A stretch of 64,000 nt of DNA from Paenibacillus campinasensis (GCF_002272015.1 NZ_NPBY01000013.1:1-64000), one strand, 5' to 3'. Shown: positions 33,771 through 43,309, counted from the stretch's first letter. Notes: generated from the sequence alone by a model not told the origin. Program-made: numbers and translations.

Positions 33771-34772
33771 GTGAGGAAATACGGACTAACTTTTGCTGCT
33801 TGGTTTGAAAAATATACGTTCATCCTCATTCCCGGCTCATTGGTGCTCGGCTGGCTTTTGTCGGATCATCTGATCGCTTATGTCGGCTGGATCCCGTATC
33901 TGTTCGGCTACATTACGCTTGTGATGGCACTTGGATGTGGCGTCAGGCACTTGCGGGACGTGATGAAGCGGCCGTTGGCCGTCATTCTGACATTGCTCAT
34001 CGCCCACGCTGCGGCACCGCTGCTTGCATATGGCCTGGGAGCTGCCGTGTTCGGGCCGCAGTCGGATTACACCATCGGATTGCTGCTGTTTGCGATTATT
34101 CCGCTCGGTATTTCCTCAGTGATGTGGGTAGGAACCTCCGGCGGAAGCGTGCCGTTCATATTGGCGCTGGTCGTCCTGGATACGATGCTGAGTCCTATCG
34201 TTGTGCCGACGTTGATGGGAGCTTTTTTTAGCAATGCTGCGATGGATTGGGATGCGAAGGGGCTGATGGTGGATTTGCTGCAGATGGTCGTTCTGCCTAC
34301 CTTGGTCGGCGTGCTGTTATATGAATGCTCGAAAGGGAAAATTAAAGCGTGGTCAGCGCCGGTGGCCCAGCCGATATCGAAGGTGTTCTTTATGCTGGTT
34401 GTGCTGCTGAATGCGGCCTCGATCGCCCCGCATGCGGCCGGGATGAAACAGGAAATGATGATTGTCATTCCGGCTGTGATCTTGCTGATCATGATCTGTT
34501 ATGCTCTTGGTTACTTTGGCGCATATGCTGTGCGGAAACCGAGCCGGGAGCTGCAGATTACGGTAACCTATGCTTCCGGCATGCGGAACATATCACTTGG
34601 CATGGTGCTGGCAACCGCTTATTTTTCTCCGCAAGCTTCCATTCCAGTTGTACTCGGGATCATGTTCCAGCAGCCGGCAGCTACGCTGATTCATGCCTGG
34701 TGGAGCAGACGAAGGAACAAGGGAGGTCGAGCCGAGCAGGAAGGCGCCTGGAAGCGGCGAATTAGTTCCTAG
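33771..34772 (+). CDS. Bile acid:sodium symporter (BASS) family transporter
   Basis: The 333-residue membrane protein starts at GTG at 33771, chosen because GAGGAGGAA is seven bases before it; the frame is open further upstream without a comparable site. About nine to ten helices are visible, beginning TFILIPGSLVLGWLLSD. Family features are LVMALGCGVRHLRDVMKRP, the unwound motif IPLGISSVMWVGTSGG with G/S-rich crossing region, and the second half TYASGMRNISLGMVLATAYF. YocS-type members use a sodium gradient to import organic anions; the substrate is unknown. It stands alone downstream of the fumarase terminator. Confidence 0.88.
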   Translation: MRKYGLTFAAWFEKYTFILIPGSLVLGWLLSDHLIAYVGWIPYLFGYITLVMALGCGVRHLRDVMKRPLAVILTLLIAHAAAPLLAYGLGAAVFGPQSDYTIGLLLFAIIPLGISSVMWVGTSGGSVPFILALVVLDTMLSPIVVPTLMGAFFSNAAMDWDAKGLMVDLLQMVVLPTLVGVLLYECSKGKIKAWSAPVAQPISKVFFMLVVLLNAASIAPHAAGMKQEMMIVIPAVILLIMICYALGYFGAYAVRKPSRELQITVTYASGMRNISLGMVLATAYFSPQASIPVVLGIMFQQPAATLIHAWWSRRRNKGGRAEQEGAWKRRISS

Positions 34773-34840
34773 GCCAATGGCTGATGAAGGAAAGCTGCAT
34801 CCCGATGACAGAACACTAACGAGAGAAAGAGGAGTGGGCA

Positions 34841-36640
34841 ATGAAGCAGTATCGAAACCGGCTGACATTAATCATACTAACGTTAATCGGTCTGTCCATG
34901 GTGGGAGCTGGACTGGCTATGGTGAAGGTATTCAAGGATTCCCATATTCGAATGCTGGAGCAAAATATGACCCGGGAAATAAAATTGCTGCAGGCAACGA
35001 TGGAATTTGCCGATATGAACAGCGACACGGCCATCGACTATTATACGGATCTCGCTCTCCGGTTGCGGGAAATTTCCGAGGTCCGGGTAACGTTTATCAA
35101 AAATGACGGGACCGTCATCGGAGATTCAGAAATGGACCCGCGGACGATGGACAATCATGCAGACCGTGAAGAGATGCTGAGAGCTGTGGAGGAAGGCCAG
35201 GGAAGTGCAGTCCGTTACAGCAGCACGTTGAATGAGGATATGCTATATGTCGTTTTGCCGGTCCAGGCGGGTACGGCGTATGACGGGTACATCCGGTTAT
35301 CGGTTACGCTGCAGGCGGTCGATTCGGGCATTCGGCAAGGCTGGATGATGATGGGGGCCGGACTGTTTGTACTGTTTGTCATCGCAGCGGTTGTCAGCTA
35401 TCGGGTGTCGAGGGAGATTACGTCCCCGTTGGAGAAAATTACGAAAGTGGCAAGGCGCATATCCAGATTGGAATACGATGCAAGGGTGGATATCCAGCGC
35501 AAGGATGAAATCGGGCATCTCGCCTCGGCCATTAACGGAATGGCGGATAGCCTTCAGACCCAGCTGCGCACGATCCGCGACAACGAGGATTTGCTGCAAA
35601 GTGTATTGAACAATATGACCGGCGGCATCATTATGGTTAACCAGGCAGGCATCATTGTGCTCATCAACCGCGCTGCCGAGGAGATGCTGGGCGTTCAGGC
35701 GAAGGTTGTAACCGGGAAATCGTATCGCGAGCTGCGCCAGCATTATGAATTGACCAAGCTCATTGAGGATGGGATGGCAAGCAGAAGCAGCTTCCGGGAA
35801 GAGCGGACGTTGTATCCTGCAGAATCGATTATCCGTATGGACGGGGTGACGATGGTGCAGGAGGACGGCTCCTACCGCGGCATGCTGTTCCACCTCCAGG
35901 ATGTGACGGACATTCGCAGACTGGAGCGCATGCGCAGCGAATTCGTGGCGAATGTGTCCCATGAGCTGAAGACGCCGCTCGCTGCCGTGAAGGGATTTAC
36001 GGAGACGCTTCTGGTCGGTGGTGTGAGCGACGAGAAGACCGCCCGTTCGTTCCTGCAAATTATTTATGATGAGTCCGAGCGGCTGAACAGGCTGATCGGT
36101 GATATTCTAGAGTTGTCCAAAATTGAATCCAAACGAATCCAGATGGACTATTCTCCGATTCATCTGTCCAGTTTCTTTGATACGATTACGGAAATGATGC
36201 GCGCGGTAGCCGAGAAGAAACGGATTACGCTGGATGTGGATGTATCCGAAGAGTTGTTCCTTGAAGGGGACGAGGACAAGCTTCGTCAAATTTTCGTCAA
36301 TTTGATTTCTAATTCTGTTAATTATACCCAGGAGGGCGGGAAAGTCGAGGTGACGGCTCGCGAGATCCCGGGGGGAGACAACCAGGATGATATGATCGAG
36401 ATTGTGGTGAAGGACTCGGGAATCGGGATCCCGAAAAAAGACCTGCCGCGCATTTTCGAGCGCTTCTACCGGGTGGATAAGGCGCGTTCACGCGGATCAG
36501 GCGGAACGGGGCTGGGCTTGTCCATTGTGAAACATTTGGTAGAGCAGCATCATGGCAGAATCAGTGTGGACAGCGAAGTCGGGGTGGGCAGTTCCTTTAT
36601 GATCGAGCTTCCGATTCTGCAAGAAATGAACGAGATGTGA
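34841..36640 (+). CDS. phoR: PhoR-like membrane sensor histidine kinase
   Basis: The 599-residue kinase has two membrane helices at about 8-29 and 168-190 enclosing an extracytoplasmic sensor domain of about 135 residues. HAMP (about 190-243) and PAS (about 250-355, NNMTGGIIMVNQAGIIVLIN) follow. The HisKA domain has phospho-acceptor H374 (ANVSHELKTPLAAVKGF), and the ATPase domain carries the N box LISNSVNYTQEGG, G1 DSGIGIPKKDLPRIF and G2 GGTGLGLSIVKHLVEQHHG. It should phosphorylate the PhoP encoded 79 bases downstream when phosphate is short. The kinase-first order is the reverse of B. subtilis phoP-phoR. RBS AGAGGAG lies upstream. Confidence 0.85.
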   Translation: MKQYRNRLTLIILTLIGLSMVGAGLAMVKVFKDSHIRMLEQNMTREIKLLQATMEFADMNSDTAIDYYTDLALRLREISEVRVTFIKNDGTVIGDSEMDPRTMDNHADREEMLRAVEEGQGSAVRYSSTLNEDMLYVVLPVQAGTAYDGYIRLSVTLQAVDSGIRQGWMMMGAGLFVLFVIAAVVSYRVSREITSPLEKITKVARRISRLEYDARVDIQRKDEIGHLASAINGMADSLQTQLRTIRDNEDLLQSVLNNMTGGIIMVNQAGIIVLINRAAEEMLGVQAKVVTGKSYRELRQHYELTKLIEDGMASRSSFREERTLYPAESIIRMDGVTMVQEDGSYRGMLFHLQDVTDIRRLERMRSEFVANVSHELKTPLAAVKGFTETLLVGGVSDEKTARSFLQIIYDESERLNRLIGDILELSKIESKRIQMDYSPIHLSSFFDTITEMMRAVAEKKRITLDVDVSEELFLEGDEDKLRQIFVNLISNSVNYTQEGGKVEVTAREIPGGDNQDDMIEIVVKDSGIGIPKKDLPRIFERFYRVDKARSRGSGGTGLGLSIVKHLVEQHHGRISVDSEVGVGSSFMIELPILQEMNEM

Positions 36641-36644
36641 ACGT

Positions 36645-36672
36645 TTAACACTGGCTTAACATTCCGTTGATA
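36645..36672 (+). promoter_or_regulatory. PhoP box array upstream of phoP
   Basis: TTAACA (36645), five bases, TTAACA (36656), five bases and TTGATA (36667) form the 11-bp-spaced direct repeat bound by PhoP dimers in Bacilli (consensus TTWACA-like). It starts just after the kinase stop, giving phoP its own PhoP-responsive promoter. Confidence 0.65.
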
Positions 36673-36719
36673 TACTTCAACATGTGAATGATAAATTTAT
36701 AGAATAGGCGGGGGTAACT

Positions 36720-37451
36720 TTGACTCAACGTTTGCTTGTTATTGAAGATGAGCCCACATTGTCGCGTCTGTTATCTTACAACTTGACTCAAGAAGGTTTT
36801 GATGTCGTAGTGGAAGAGCACGGAACGGTTGGGTTTGAACGAGCATCACAGGAAAGCTTCGATCTCATCCTTCTGGATGTTATGCTTCCGGGGATGAACG
36901 GCTTTCAAATTCTGGAAAAGTTGCGCAGTAAGGGAATTACCACGCCGATCATCATTCTAACGGCCAAAAATGCCGAAGAAGAGGTGGTACAGGGGCTGAA
37001 GATGGGGGCAGACGATTACATTACGAAGCCGTTTGGCGTATCCGAACTGCTCGCACGAGTGTCGGCGGTGATGCGCAGAGCGTCCGGTCAACCTGAAGAG
37101 GTGAAGATTAAAGAGGATCAGAGCAACGTGATTTCACTCGGACAGCTTGAAATCTTTCCGGACAAGTATGAAGTGAGACTTGGCGGACAGAGCATCAACC
37201 TGCGTCCGAAGGAATTCGAGGTTCTGCTATATTTGGCGAAGAAGCCGGGGGTTGTATTGACTCGGGATGATCTGATGAACGTCGTATGGGGCTTCGATTA
37301 TATCGGCGGCCAGCGTACGGTAGACGTACATGTCAGCTCGCTTCGCAAAAAGTTGGAGCTAGACCCTGAATCTGTGCACATCGACTCCATTCGCGGAGTG
37401 GGCTATAAATTAGTAGTTAATCCGAAAAAAGGCTCCCATCATTCTATTTAA
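36720..37451 (+). CDS. phoP: PhoP response regulator, OmpR/PhoB family
   Basis: The 243-residue regulator has an N-terminal receiver with acidic pair E9-D10, phospho-acceptor D53 (LILLDVMLPGMNG), T81 and K103 (DDYITKPFG). A winged-helix DNA-binding domain follows (INLRPKEFEVLLYLAKKPG to GQRTVDVHVSSLRKKLE and GVGYKLVV). Start is TTG behind GGCGGGGG. It should bind TTWACA-type repeats such as those found at 36645, 37491 and 38764, activating phosphate-starvation genes. The terminator arm overlaps its last codons. Confidence 0.88.
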   Translation: MTQRLLVIEDEPTLSRLLSYNLTQEGFDVVVEEHGTVGFERASQESFDLILLDVMLPGMNGFQILEKLRSKGITTPIIILTAKNAEEEVVQGLKMGADDYITKPFGVSELLARVSAVMRRASGQPEEVKIKEDQSNVISLGQLEIFPDKYEVRLGGQSINLRPKEFEVLLYLAKKPGVVLTRDDLMNVVWGFDYIGGQRTVDVHVSSLRKKLELDPESVHIDSIRGVGYKLVVNPKKGSHHSI

Positions 37452-37470
37452 ATGATGTGGGGCTTTTTTT
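37431..37470 (+). terminator. Terminator overlapping the 3' end of phoP
   Basis: GGCTCCCATCATT pairs with AATGATGTGGGGC (one bulge or mismatch) and is followed by seven Ts. The first arm lies within the coding sequence. Confidence 0.88.
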
Positions 37471-37490
37471 ATTGGCCAGATCCGGGCTGG

Positions 37491-37529
37491 TTTACAATAC
37501 GTTATCTTACCATGCATATTCTTTTAACA
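37491..37529 (+). promoter_or_regulatory. PhoP box array upstream of the CBS/chemoreceptor-like gene
   Basis: Hexamers recur every 11 bases: TTTACA (37491), TTATCT (37502), TGCATA (37513) and TTAACA (37524). The first and last fit the PhoP half-site well, the middle two poorly. A plausible -10, TAAGAT, lies at 37539-37544. Confidence 0.5.
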
Positions 37530-37578
37530 TTCCTCCGTTAAGATGCGTCTTGAGGACTAGTGAAAGGAGTGGAGCTGC

Positions 37579-38730
37579 ATGACGCTGCTTCCAACCAAAG
37601 ACCCGATTGATGAGACTCATGTATTAGTTATACAACAAGAAGAGGTGCAGTCATTGTCCGTTCTTCCATACTGCCGGAGTGTTCCTGTGATCAGCGAGAC
37701 CGAGACTTGCCAAGAGGTGCTGAGAGTGTTTGCCAGGGACAAGGCGATACCGTGTGTTGTTTACGAGACAAACGGAGAGCCCACAGGTCTTATTATGAGA
37801 GATGCGTTTTACCAGCGGATGATGGGCAGATTCGCGGCGGATCTTTTCTATTCACGCCCTGCCTGCACGTTCGCGGATCTCAGCCCCGCTATGGCTGAGC
37901 TGAATGATCCAGTGGACAAGCTGCTGAAGCTGTCGCTCGAGCGTCCGGATGCCAAGTTCTATGATTGTGTCATTGTTACCGAAGAGCGTCGACTGGTTGG
38001 GGTGCTCACAGTCCGTGACTTAATGATTCTATCGAGCGAACTTCAGACGGATGCGGAGCGAAAGCGCAAATGGATTTTGCAAGAGAGCTTCCGCCATACG
38101 AGCAATATGGAAGAATCGCTTGAAAAAGTGTCGGAGGCCGCTGCACTCACGAAAGAGGAAACCGTGCAAATGAAATCATGGTCCCTTTCCGGCACGGAGA
38201 AACTGGAACAAGTAAGAACGACATATCAGCAGCTCGTCAGTGACATGGCCCAACGAGAACAACAGGTGGCCGAACTGGCAGAGAAGGCGAACAGCATTTC
38301 TTCCATTGCCGCCCGGATCGCTGAAGTGGCCAGCCACAGCAGCTTGCTGGCAATGAATGCTTCGATTGAAGCGGCGCATGCCGGAGAACACGGGAGAGGA
38401 TTTCAAGTTGTAGCCAGCGAGGTGCAGGTGCTTGCCAAGGAGACGCGCAAGCTGTCGGGAGATATTGCCGATCTGCTGGGCGATATTCAGCTGCTGGCAG
38501 CGGACACCGCGCAGGCCATTGCCAGCGCGCTTCAGGAGCTGAATGCTTGCGAGACTTACGTGGCCGAGGGGAGTCAGATGTTCTACGAGCTTAGACAAGC
38601 TGCACGCACGGTGGAGGAGTCCGGGGAACGCGTACATAGGCTGGCAGCAGAAACGACGTCACGCATATCGAGTGTGAAGCAGGAGCTGCTCGAGATAGGC
38701 GGACACGTAGAGGAAGCGCGAATCCGGTAG
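37579..38730 (+). CDS. Soluble CBS-domain / methyl-accepting chemotaxis-like protein
   Basis: The 383-residue protein has no membrane segment. Residues about 28-155 form a CBS-domain pair ([36 protein letters not shown]). Residues about 195-380 form a helical hairpin like the signalling part of chemoreceptors, with tip [20 protein letters not shown] then [20 protein letters not shown]. The tip normally contacts CheW/CheA, so the protein could pass a nucleotide or energy signal to the chemotaxis complex or to another partner. It lies between phoP and pstS, preceded and followed by PhoP boxes, suggesting phosphate control. RBS AAAGGAGTGGAG precedes the ATG. Confidence 0.85.
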   Translation: MTLLPTKDPIDETHVLVIQQEEVQSLSVLPYCRSVPVISETETCQEVLRVFARDKAIPCVVYETNGEPTGLIMRDAFYQRMMGRFAADLFYSRPACTFADLSPAMAELNDPVDKLLKLSLERPDAKFYDCVIVTEERRLVGVLTVRDLMILSSELQTDAERKRKWILQESFRHTSNMEESLEKVSEAAALTKEETVQMKSWSLSGTEKLEQVRTTYQQLVSDMAQREQQVAELAEKANSISSIAARIAEVASHSSLLAMNASIEAAHAGEHGRGFQVVASEVQVLAKETRKLSGDIADLLGDIQLLAADTAQAIASALQELNACETYVAEGSQMFYELRQAARTVEESGERVHRLAAETTSRISSVKQELLEIGGHVEEARIR

Positions 38731-38763
38731 AGTTAAAACTTACAAGCTATGAAAGTTTAATAT

Positions 38764-38780
38764 TTTACACAGAGTTTACA
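38764..38780 (+). promoter_or_regulatory. PhoP box upstream of pstS
   Basis: TTTACA, five bases and TTTACA form an exact 11-bp direct repeat. TTAAAA and CTTACA about 25-30 bases upstream may extend it. A -10 TATGAT lies at 38812-38817. Confidence 0.65.
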
Positions 38781-38871
38781 TTTCTGAAAAACTGCAATTA
38801 CAAACCAGCATTATGATCTAATATGTAAGTCGAAGGAAATGATTACAATCATTTTGAAGGAGTGGATTGGT

Positions 38872-39888
38872 TTGTTTAGAAAAAGGGGTCGTAAACCTGC
38901 AGGTATTCTGGTTCTGGTGCTGCTACTGAGCACAATTCTCGCAGCATGCGGAGGCGGCAGCAACGGTGGTTCTACTGCGGGCAGCGGAACTGAAGAGAAT
39001 AATGCAAACAATGGTTCGCAGCAAAGCGAAGAAACTAAAGTAGAAGCTTTGTCCGGAACAATTGAAATTGACGGTTCAAGTACGGTTCATCCATTGACTG
39101 AAGCCATCGCTGAAGAGTTCGGTGCAGTACACCCTGACGTACGCGTTCCAATCGGAACAGGCGGTACAGGTGCTGGATTCAAACGTTTTGCAGCTGGTGA
39201 GATCGCAATCTCCAATGCTTCCCGTCCAATCAAAGACAGCGAAGCTGAAGATCTGAAAGCAAACGGCGTTGAATATCTGGAAGTCCTGGTTGCTTACGAC
39301 GGACTGTCTGTCGTTGTAAACAAAGACAATGATTTCGTAGACAAGCTGTCTGTAGATGAGCTTAAAAAGATTTATGAGCCAGATAGCACAGTGAAAACTT
39401 GGGCTGACGTACGTGAAGGCTGGCCGGCAGAGGAAATCAAAATCTACTCCCCAGGTACAGATCATGGTACATTCGACTACTTCACTGAAGCAATCAACGG
39501 CGAAGCTCAAGTGAGCAGAAACGATAGCCAAATCACATTCAGTGCGGATACAAACGCTGTAGTACAAGGTGTTGCTGGTGACAAGTTCTCCGTAGGTTAC
39601 TTCGGCTACTCTTTCTATGAAGAGAACCAAGACAACCTGAAGCTGGTTCCAATCGACAACGGCACTGCAACAGTTGCACCAAGCACAGAAACAATTAAAG
39701 ACAACAGCTACTCACCGCTGTCTCGTCCGCTTTACATTTACGTAAGCAAGAAGGAACTTGAGCGTCCTGAAGTGAAAACTTTCGTAACCTTCTACCTTGA
39801 AAATGCAGGTCAACTGGCTGGAGAAACAGGCTTCGTATCTCTGCAAGATGATGAGTACACAGCTGAACTGGCCAAGCTTGAGCAATAA
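38872..39888 (+). CDS. pstS: Phosphate ABC transporter substrate-binding lipoprotein PstS
   Basis: The 338-residue lipoprotein starts at TTG at 38872, chosen because AAGGAGTGG precedes it and the signal peptide then has normal length. The lipobox LAAC gives lipidated C26, followed by a Gly/Ser/Asn linker. The mature part has IDGSSTVHPLTEAIAEEFG, VPIGTGGTGAGFKRFAAGE and SNASRPIKDSEAE, the classic phosphate-binding loops. It captures phosphate outside the membrane for PstCAB. Codon use is visibly AT-richer than its neighbours, consistent with very high expression under phosphate starvation. Confidence 0.96.
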   Translation: MFRKRGRKPAGILVLVLLLSTILAACGGGSNGGSTAGSGTEENNANNGSQQSEETKVEALSGTIEIDGSSTVHPLTEAIAEEFGAVHPDVRVPIGTGGTGAGFKRFAAGEIAISNASRPIKDSEAEDLKANGVEYLEVLVAYDGLSVVVNKDNDFVDKLSVDELKKIYEPDSTVKTWADVREGWPAEEIKIYSPGTDHGTFDYFTEAINGEAQVSRNDSQITFSADTNAVVQGVAGDKFSVGYFGYSFYEENQDNLKLVPIDNGTATVAPSTETIKDNSYSPLSRPLYIYVSKKELERPEVKTFVTFYLENAGQLAGETGFVSLQDDEYTAELAKLEQ

Positions 39889-39932
39889 GGTTGAAGGCAT
39901 TTAAAAGCGGGGAATAGAAAGGGAAGAGGAGA

Positions 39933-40865
39933 ATGAACAAAACATCGACCGAGGTAGTAGCGACAAAGAACATGACCTTTCGCCGAAGCAAGACACGGAT
40001 CTCTGACAAAATCATTCCGTTTATTCTAGGGGTCTGTGCCCTGCTCTCGGTTGTCACTACCATCGGTATCGTATATACGCTTCTTCAGGAAGCCATTGTG
40101 TTCTTCAGAGAAGTGCCGGTATGGTCCTTCCTGACAGGAACGAAATGGAGTCCGATTCTCCCTCCTAAAGAATTCGGCGTGCTGCCCTTATTGGGCGGCA
40201 CATTGCTGATTACAGGCATTGCGATCATTTTCGCAGTGCCTATCGGCTTGGCATGCGCGATTTATTTGAATGAATACGCTCCTGCCCGGGTTCGGGAGGT
40301 TATTAAGCCAATCTTGGAAGTACTAGCTGGTATTCCAACGATTGTTTATGGTTATTTTGCACTTGAAACAGTAACGCCATTCCTTCAAAAATTTTTCCCG
40401 AGTATGGGTATATTCAACGCACTGAGTGCGGGAATCGTGGTCGGCATTATGGTGCTTCCAATGATCTCGTCTCTCAGTGAGGACGCGATGCGCGCGGTTC
40501 CGAAGACGTTGCGCAATGGTGCGTATGCACTTGGTGCCACACGATTTGAGGTTGCGCTTAAAATTGTGCTGCCAGCTGCACTTTCCGGTGTTGTATCGTC
40601 CTTCGTATTGGCGTTCTCCCGTGCGATTGGCGAGACGATGATCGTTACCGTTGCAGCGGGCGCTACGCCGCAGCTGACCATGAACCCGCTGGATAGCATC
40701 CAAACGATGACCGCTTATATCGTCCAGGTCAGCATGGGTGACGTTCCGCGCGGAACGATCGAATATGGAACGATTTTTGCAGTAGGTCTGACTTTGTTTG
40801 TCATTACCTTCTTGCTCAACATTTTGGCGCAGTGGGTCGCTCGCCGCTTCAGGGAGGAGTACTAG
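39933..40865 (+). CDS. pstC: Phosphate ABC transporter permease PstC
   Basis: The 310-residue inner-membrane permease has six helices, with the first at about 25-55 (IIPFILGVCALLSVVTTIGI). The ABC-permease EAA loop lies around RNGAYALGATRFEVALKIVL and PAALSGVVSSFVLAFSRAIG. The segment LEVLAGIPTIVYGYFAL is typical of Pst permeases. It pairs with PstA to form the phosphate channel. ATG follows AAGAGGAG, 44 bases after pstS. Confidence 0.96.
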   Translation: MNKTSTEVVATKNMTFRRSKTRISDKIIPFILGVCALLSVVTTIGIVYTLLQEAIVFFREVPVWSFLTGTKWSPILPPKEFGVLPLLGGTLLITGIAIIFAVPIGLACAIYLNEYAPARVREVIKPILEVLAGIPTIVYGYFALETVTPFLQKFFPSMGIFNALSAGIVVGIMVLPMISSLSEDAMRAVPKTLRNGAYALGATRFEVALKIVLPAALSGVVSSFVLAFSRAIGETMIVTVAAGATPQLTMNPLDSIQTMTAYIVQVSMGDVPRGTIEYGTIFAVGLTLFVITFLLNILAQWVARRFREEY

Positions 40866-40866
40866 G

Positions 40867-41742
40867 ATGGAACAATTGAATCTGGGCGACAGCAAGGGAA
40901 TTACCCGGAGACGCCGAAGTGACCAAGCGCTGCATCTGCTCTTCCTGGCATGCACTAGCGTCGGTATTATCGTACTGATGGCGCTGCTTGTCACCATCAT
41001 AATGGACGGGGTACACAGGCTTTCCCCTGATTTGTTCACCAACTACCCGTCCCGTTCTGCTGACAGAGCAGGTATGAAGTCACCGATTGTCGGTACGATT
41101 TATTTGCTGCTGCTTATGACGCCGATCTCCTTTATTCTTGGTGTCGGCGCGGCGATTTTTCTGGAGGAATATGCGGGACGCGGCCGCTGGATTCGGTTGA
41201 TACAGCTGAACATCAGTACGCTTGCGGGCGTTCCTTCCATTATATACGGGATTCTCGGTCTGGCGATTTTCGTCCGAGGCATGGGTCTGGGCCGAAGCTT
41301 GCTGTCCGGTGTCCTGACAATGACATTGCTTGTTCTACCTATTATCATTGTTGCATCTCAGGAGGCGATCCGGGCTGTTCCGAAAAATCGCCGTGATGCT
41401 TCGTTTGCACTGGGAGCAACAAAATGGCAAACCGTATCAAGATCGGTTCTTCCATCGGCGATGCCGGGCATTATGACCGGGGTTATCCTGGCCTTGTCCC
41501 GTGCGATCGGGGAGACCGCACCGCTGATCATGATTGGCGCATTGACGTATGTGGCTTTCTTGCCGGAGAATCTGATGGATTCCTTCTCCGTCATGCCGAT
41601 CCAGATCTTCAACTGGATTTCAAGGCCAAGCCAGGCATTCCATGAGCTGGCTGCGTCGGGTATTATTCTGCTGCTCATCATGCTGTTCATTATGAACATT
41701 ACTGCGGTGTGGATTCGGAACAAGTATTCGAAGAACCTGTAA
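40867..41742 (+). CDS. pstA: Phosphate ABC transporter permease PstA
   Basis: The 291-residue permease starts at the ATG at 40867, one base after the pstC stop, with GGAGGAG inside the pstC end. It has six helices, the segment LAGVPSIIYGILGLAIFV, and the EAA loop RDASFALGATKWQTVSRSVL with PSAMPGIMTGVILALSRAIG. Residues 1-25 are a charged cytoplasmic lead. It is the partner of PstC. Confidence 0.96.
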   Translation: MEQLNLGDSKGITRRRRSDQALHLLFLACTSVGIIVLMALLVTIIMDGVHRLSPDLFTNYPSRSADRAGMKSPIVGTIYLLLLMTPISFILGVGAAIFLEEYAGRGRWIRLIQLNISTLAGVPSIIYGILGLAIFVRGMGLGRSLLSGVLTMTLLVLPIIIVASQEAIRAVPKNRRDASFALGATKWQTVSRSVLPSAMPGIMTGVILALSRAIGETAPLIMIGALTYVAFLPENLMDSFSVMPIQIFNWISRPSQAFHELAASGIILLLIMLFIMNITAVWIRNKYSKNL

Positions 41743-41788
41743 ACCGATGGGCGTATCCTAATAGTAAAAAAGGAGACATGAACAAGAT

Positions 41789-42544
41789 ATGGAAGCCATC
41801 ATTCAGATAAATAAATTGAATTTGTACTACGACACGTATCATGCGCTGAAAAACGTCGATCTGGATTTGCCCGAAAAAACAGTTACAGCGTTTATCGGAC
41901 CTTCCGGATGTGGTAAATCTACGCTGCTGCGTACCCTAAACCGAATGAATGATATGATTCCCGGGACGCGGATCGAGGGGAGTATTAAAATCGGAGGCAC
42001 TGAAATATATAGTGATGAGGTACATGTCGAGGCACTGCGCAAGCAGGTAGGCATGGTGTTTCAACAACCGAACCCGTTCCCGAAATCAATTTATGACAAC
42101 ATCGCTTACGGTCCGCGTCTGCACGGGATTAAGAGCAAGTCTGAGCTGGACGGCATCGTGGAGCAGAGTTTGAAGCAAGCGGCGCTGTGGGACGAAGTGA
42201 AGGATTACTTGAAGCGTTCGGCGCTCAGTCTTTCGGGCGGTCAGCAGCAGCGCCTGTGTATTGCCCGCGCGCTGGCTGTTCAGCCTGATATTCTGCTGAT
42301 GGACGAAGCGACATCGGCGCTTGATCCGATCTCGACGCTGAAAATCGAAGAGCTGGTGCAGGAATTGAAGAGCAAATACACCATCGTTATGGTCACACAC
42401 AACATGCACCAAGCTGCCCGCGTATCGGGTCAAACGGTATTTTTCCTGAACGGTGAAGTGGTGGAATCCGCCAATACGGACGTGCTGTTCTCCACGCCTT
42501 CGGACCCTCGTACAGAGGACTACATTTCGGGCCGATTCGGCTAA
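41789..42544 (+). CDS. pstB: Phosphate ABC transporter ATPase PstB
   Basis: The 251-residue ATPase is complete: Walker [14 protein letters not shown] loop [15 protein letters not shown], signature [16 protein letters not shown], Walker [16 protein letters not shown] and the H-loop [12 protein letters not shown]. It powers phosphate import through PstCA. RBS AAAGGAGAC lies before the ATG, 46 bases after pstA. Confidence 0.97.
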   Translation: MEAIIQINKLNLYYDTYHALKNVDLDLPEKTVTAFIGPSGCGKSTLLRTLNRMNDMIPGTRIEGSIKIGGTEIYSDEVHVEALRKQVGMVFQQPNPFPKSIYDNIAYGPRLHGIKSKSELDGIVEQSLKQAALWDEVKDYLKRSALSLSGGQQQRLCIARALAVQPDILLMDEATSALDPISTLKIEELVQELKSKYTIVMVTHNMHQAARVSGQTVFFLNGEVVESANTDVLFSTPSDPRTEDYISGRFG

Positions 42545-42578
42545 TCAATTATTATAGTGACAGTTGGGAGGAGCACAC

Positions 42579-43238
42579 ATGATCCGGAGAATTGAGTTTG
42601 ATCAGCAGCTCGAAGAGCTGAAAACCACACTGCGGGATATGGGCAGGCATATGGAAGAAGCGCTAGCTGCTGCTGTTGAGTCTCTGAAGAGTCTGGATGC
42701 AGAGAAAGCGCAGCATGTCATTCACAATGACGTGCGGCTGAATGCGATGGAAGAGCAGATTATGGATATCGGAACTCGTCTTATTGTGACTCAACAGCCG
42801 GTAGCTAAAGACCTTCGTCGAATTCTTGTTGCATTCCGCATCGCGAGCGATCTGGAACGTATGGGGGATCTGGCGCGTGACGTGGCCAAGGTAACCATTC
42901 GTCTTCAAGGCGAGAAGCTGATCAAGCCGCTGGTTGATCTGCCCCAGATGTCGGATAAGGTACGGGCGATGGTATCGGAATCCATCGAATCCTATCTGAC
43001 CGAGAATACGGACCTTGCTTATAAAATGGCGGAGGATGACGACGAGGTTGACCATTTGTACAGCAAGATTCTGAAGGAGCTGTATTCGCATCTGTCATCC
43101 GATCCGGATCATGCGAATCAGGCGATGCTGTTGATTATGGTAGGTCGCTACATCGAACGGATTGCTGACCATGCCACTAACATCGGCGAGAGCACGGTAT
43201 ATCTGGTCACCGGGCATCGTCCGGACTTGAACCAGTAG
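42579..43238 (+). CDS. phoU: Phosphate signalling regulator PhoU
   Basis: The 219-residue all-helical protein has two PhoU repeats with their metal-binding motifs (IRRIEFDQQLEELKTTLRDM; RIASDLERMGDLARDVAKV; GRYIERIADHATNIGES). It couples PstB transport state to PhoR activity, keeping the kinase off when phosphate is plentiful. Start ATG at 42579 follows GGGAGGAG; an upstream in-frame start at 42564 lacks a site. Many Bacillus strains keep this gene at the end of pst, as here. Confidence 0.95.
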   Translation: MIRRIEFDQQLEELKTTLRDMGRHMEEALAAAVESLKSLDAEKAQHVIHNDVRLNAMEEQIMDIGTRLIVTQQPVAKDLRRILVAFRIASDLERMGDLARDVAKVTIRLQGEKLIKPLVDLPQMSDKVRAMVSESIESYLTENTDLAYKMAEDDDEVDHLYSKILKELYSHLSSDPDHANQAMLLIMVGRYIERIADHATNIGESTVYLVTGHRPDLNQ

Positions 43239-43262
43239 CTGTGTGTAAATGAACTTATAGAG

Positions 43263-43309
43263 GCTGCCATCACCGATCATAAGATCAAGGGTGGGCAGCT
43301 TCTTTTTTT
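43263..43309 (+). terminator. Terminator of the pst-phoU operon
   Basis: GCTGCC pairs with GGCAGC, with CACC/GGTG inside, then TTCTTTTTTT. Confidence 0.88.
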
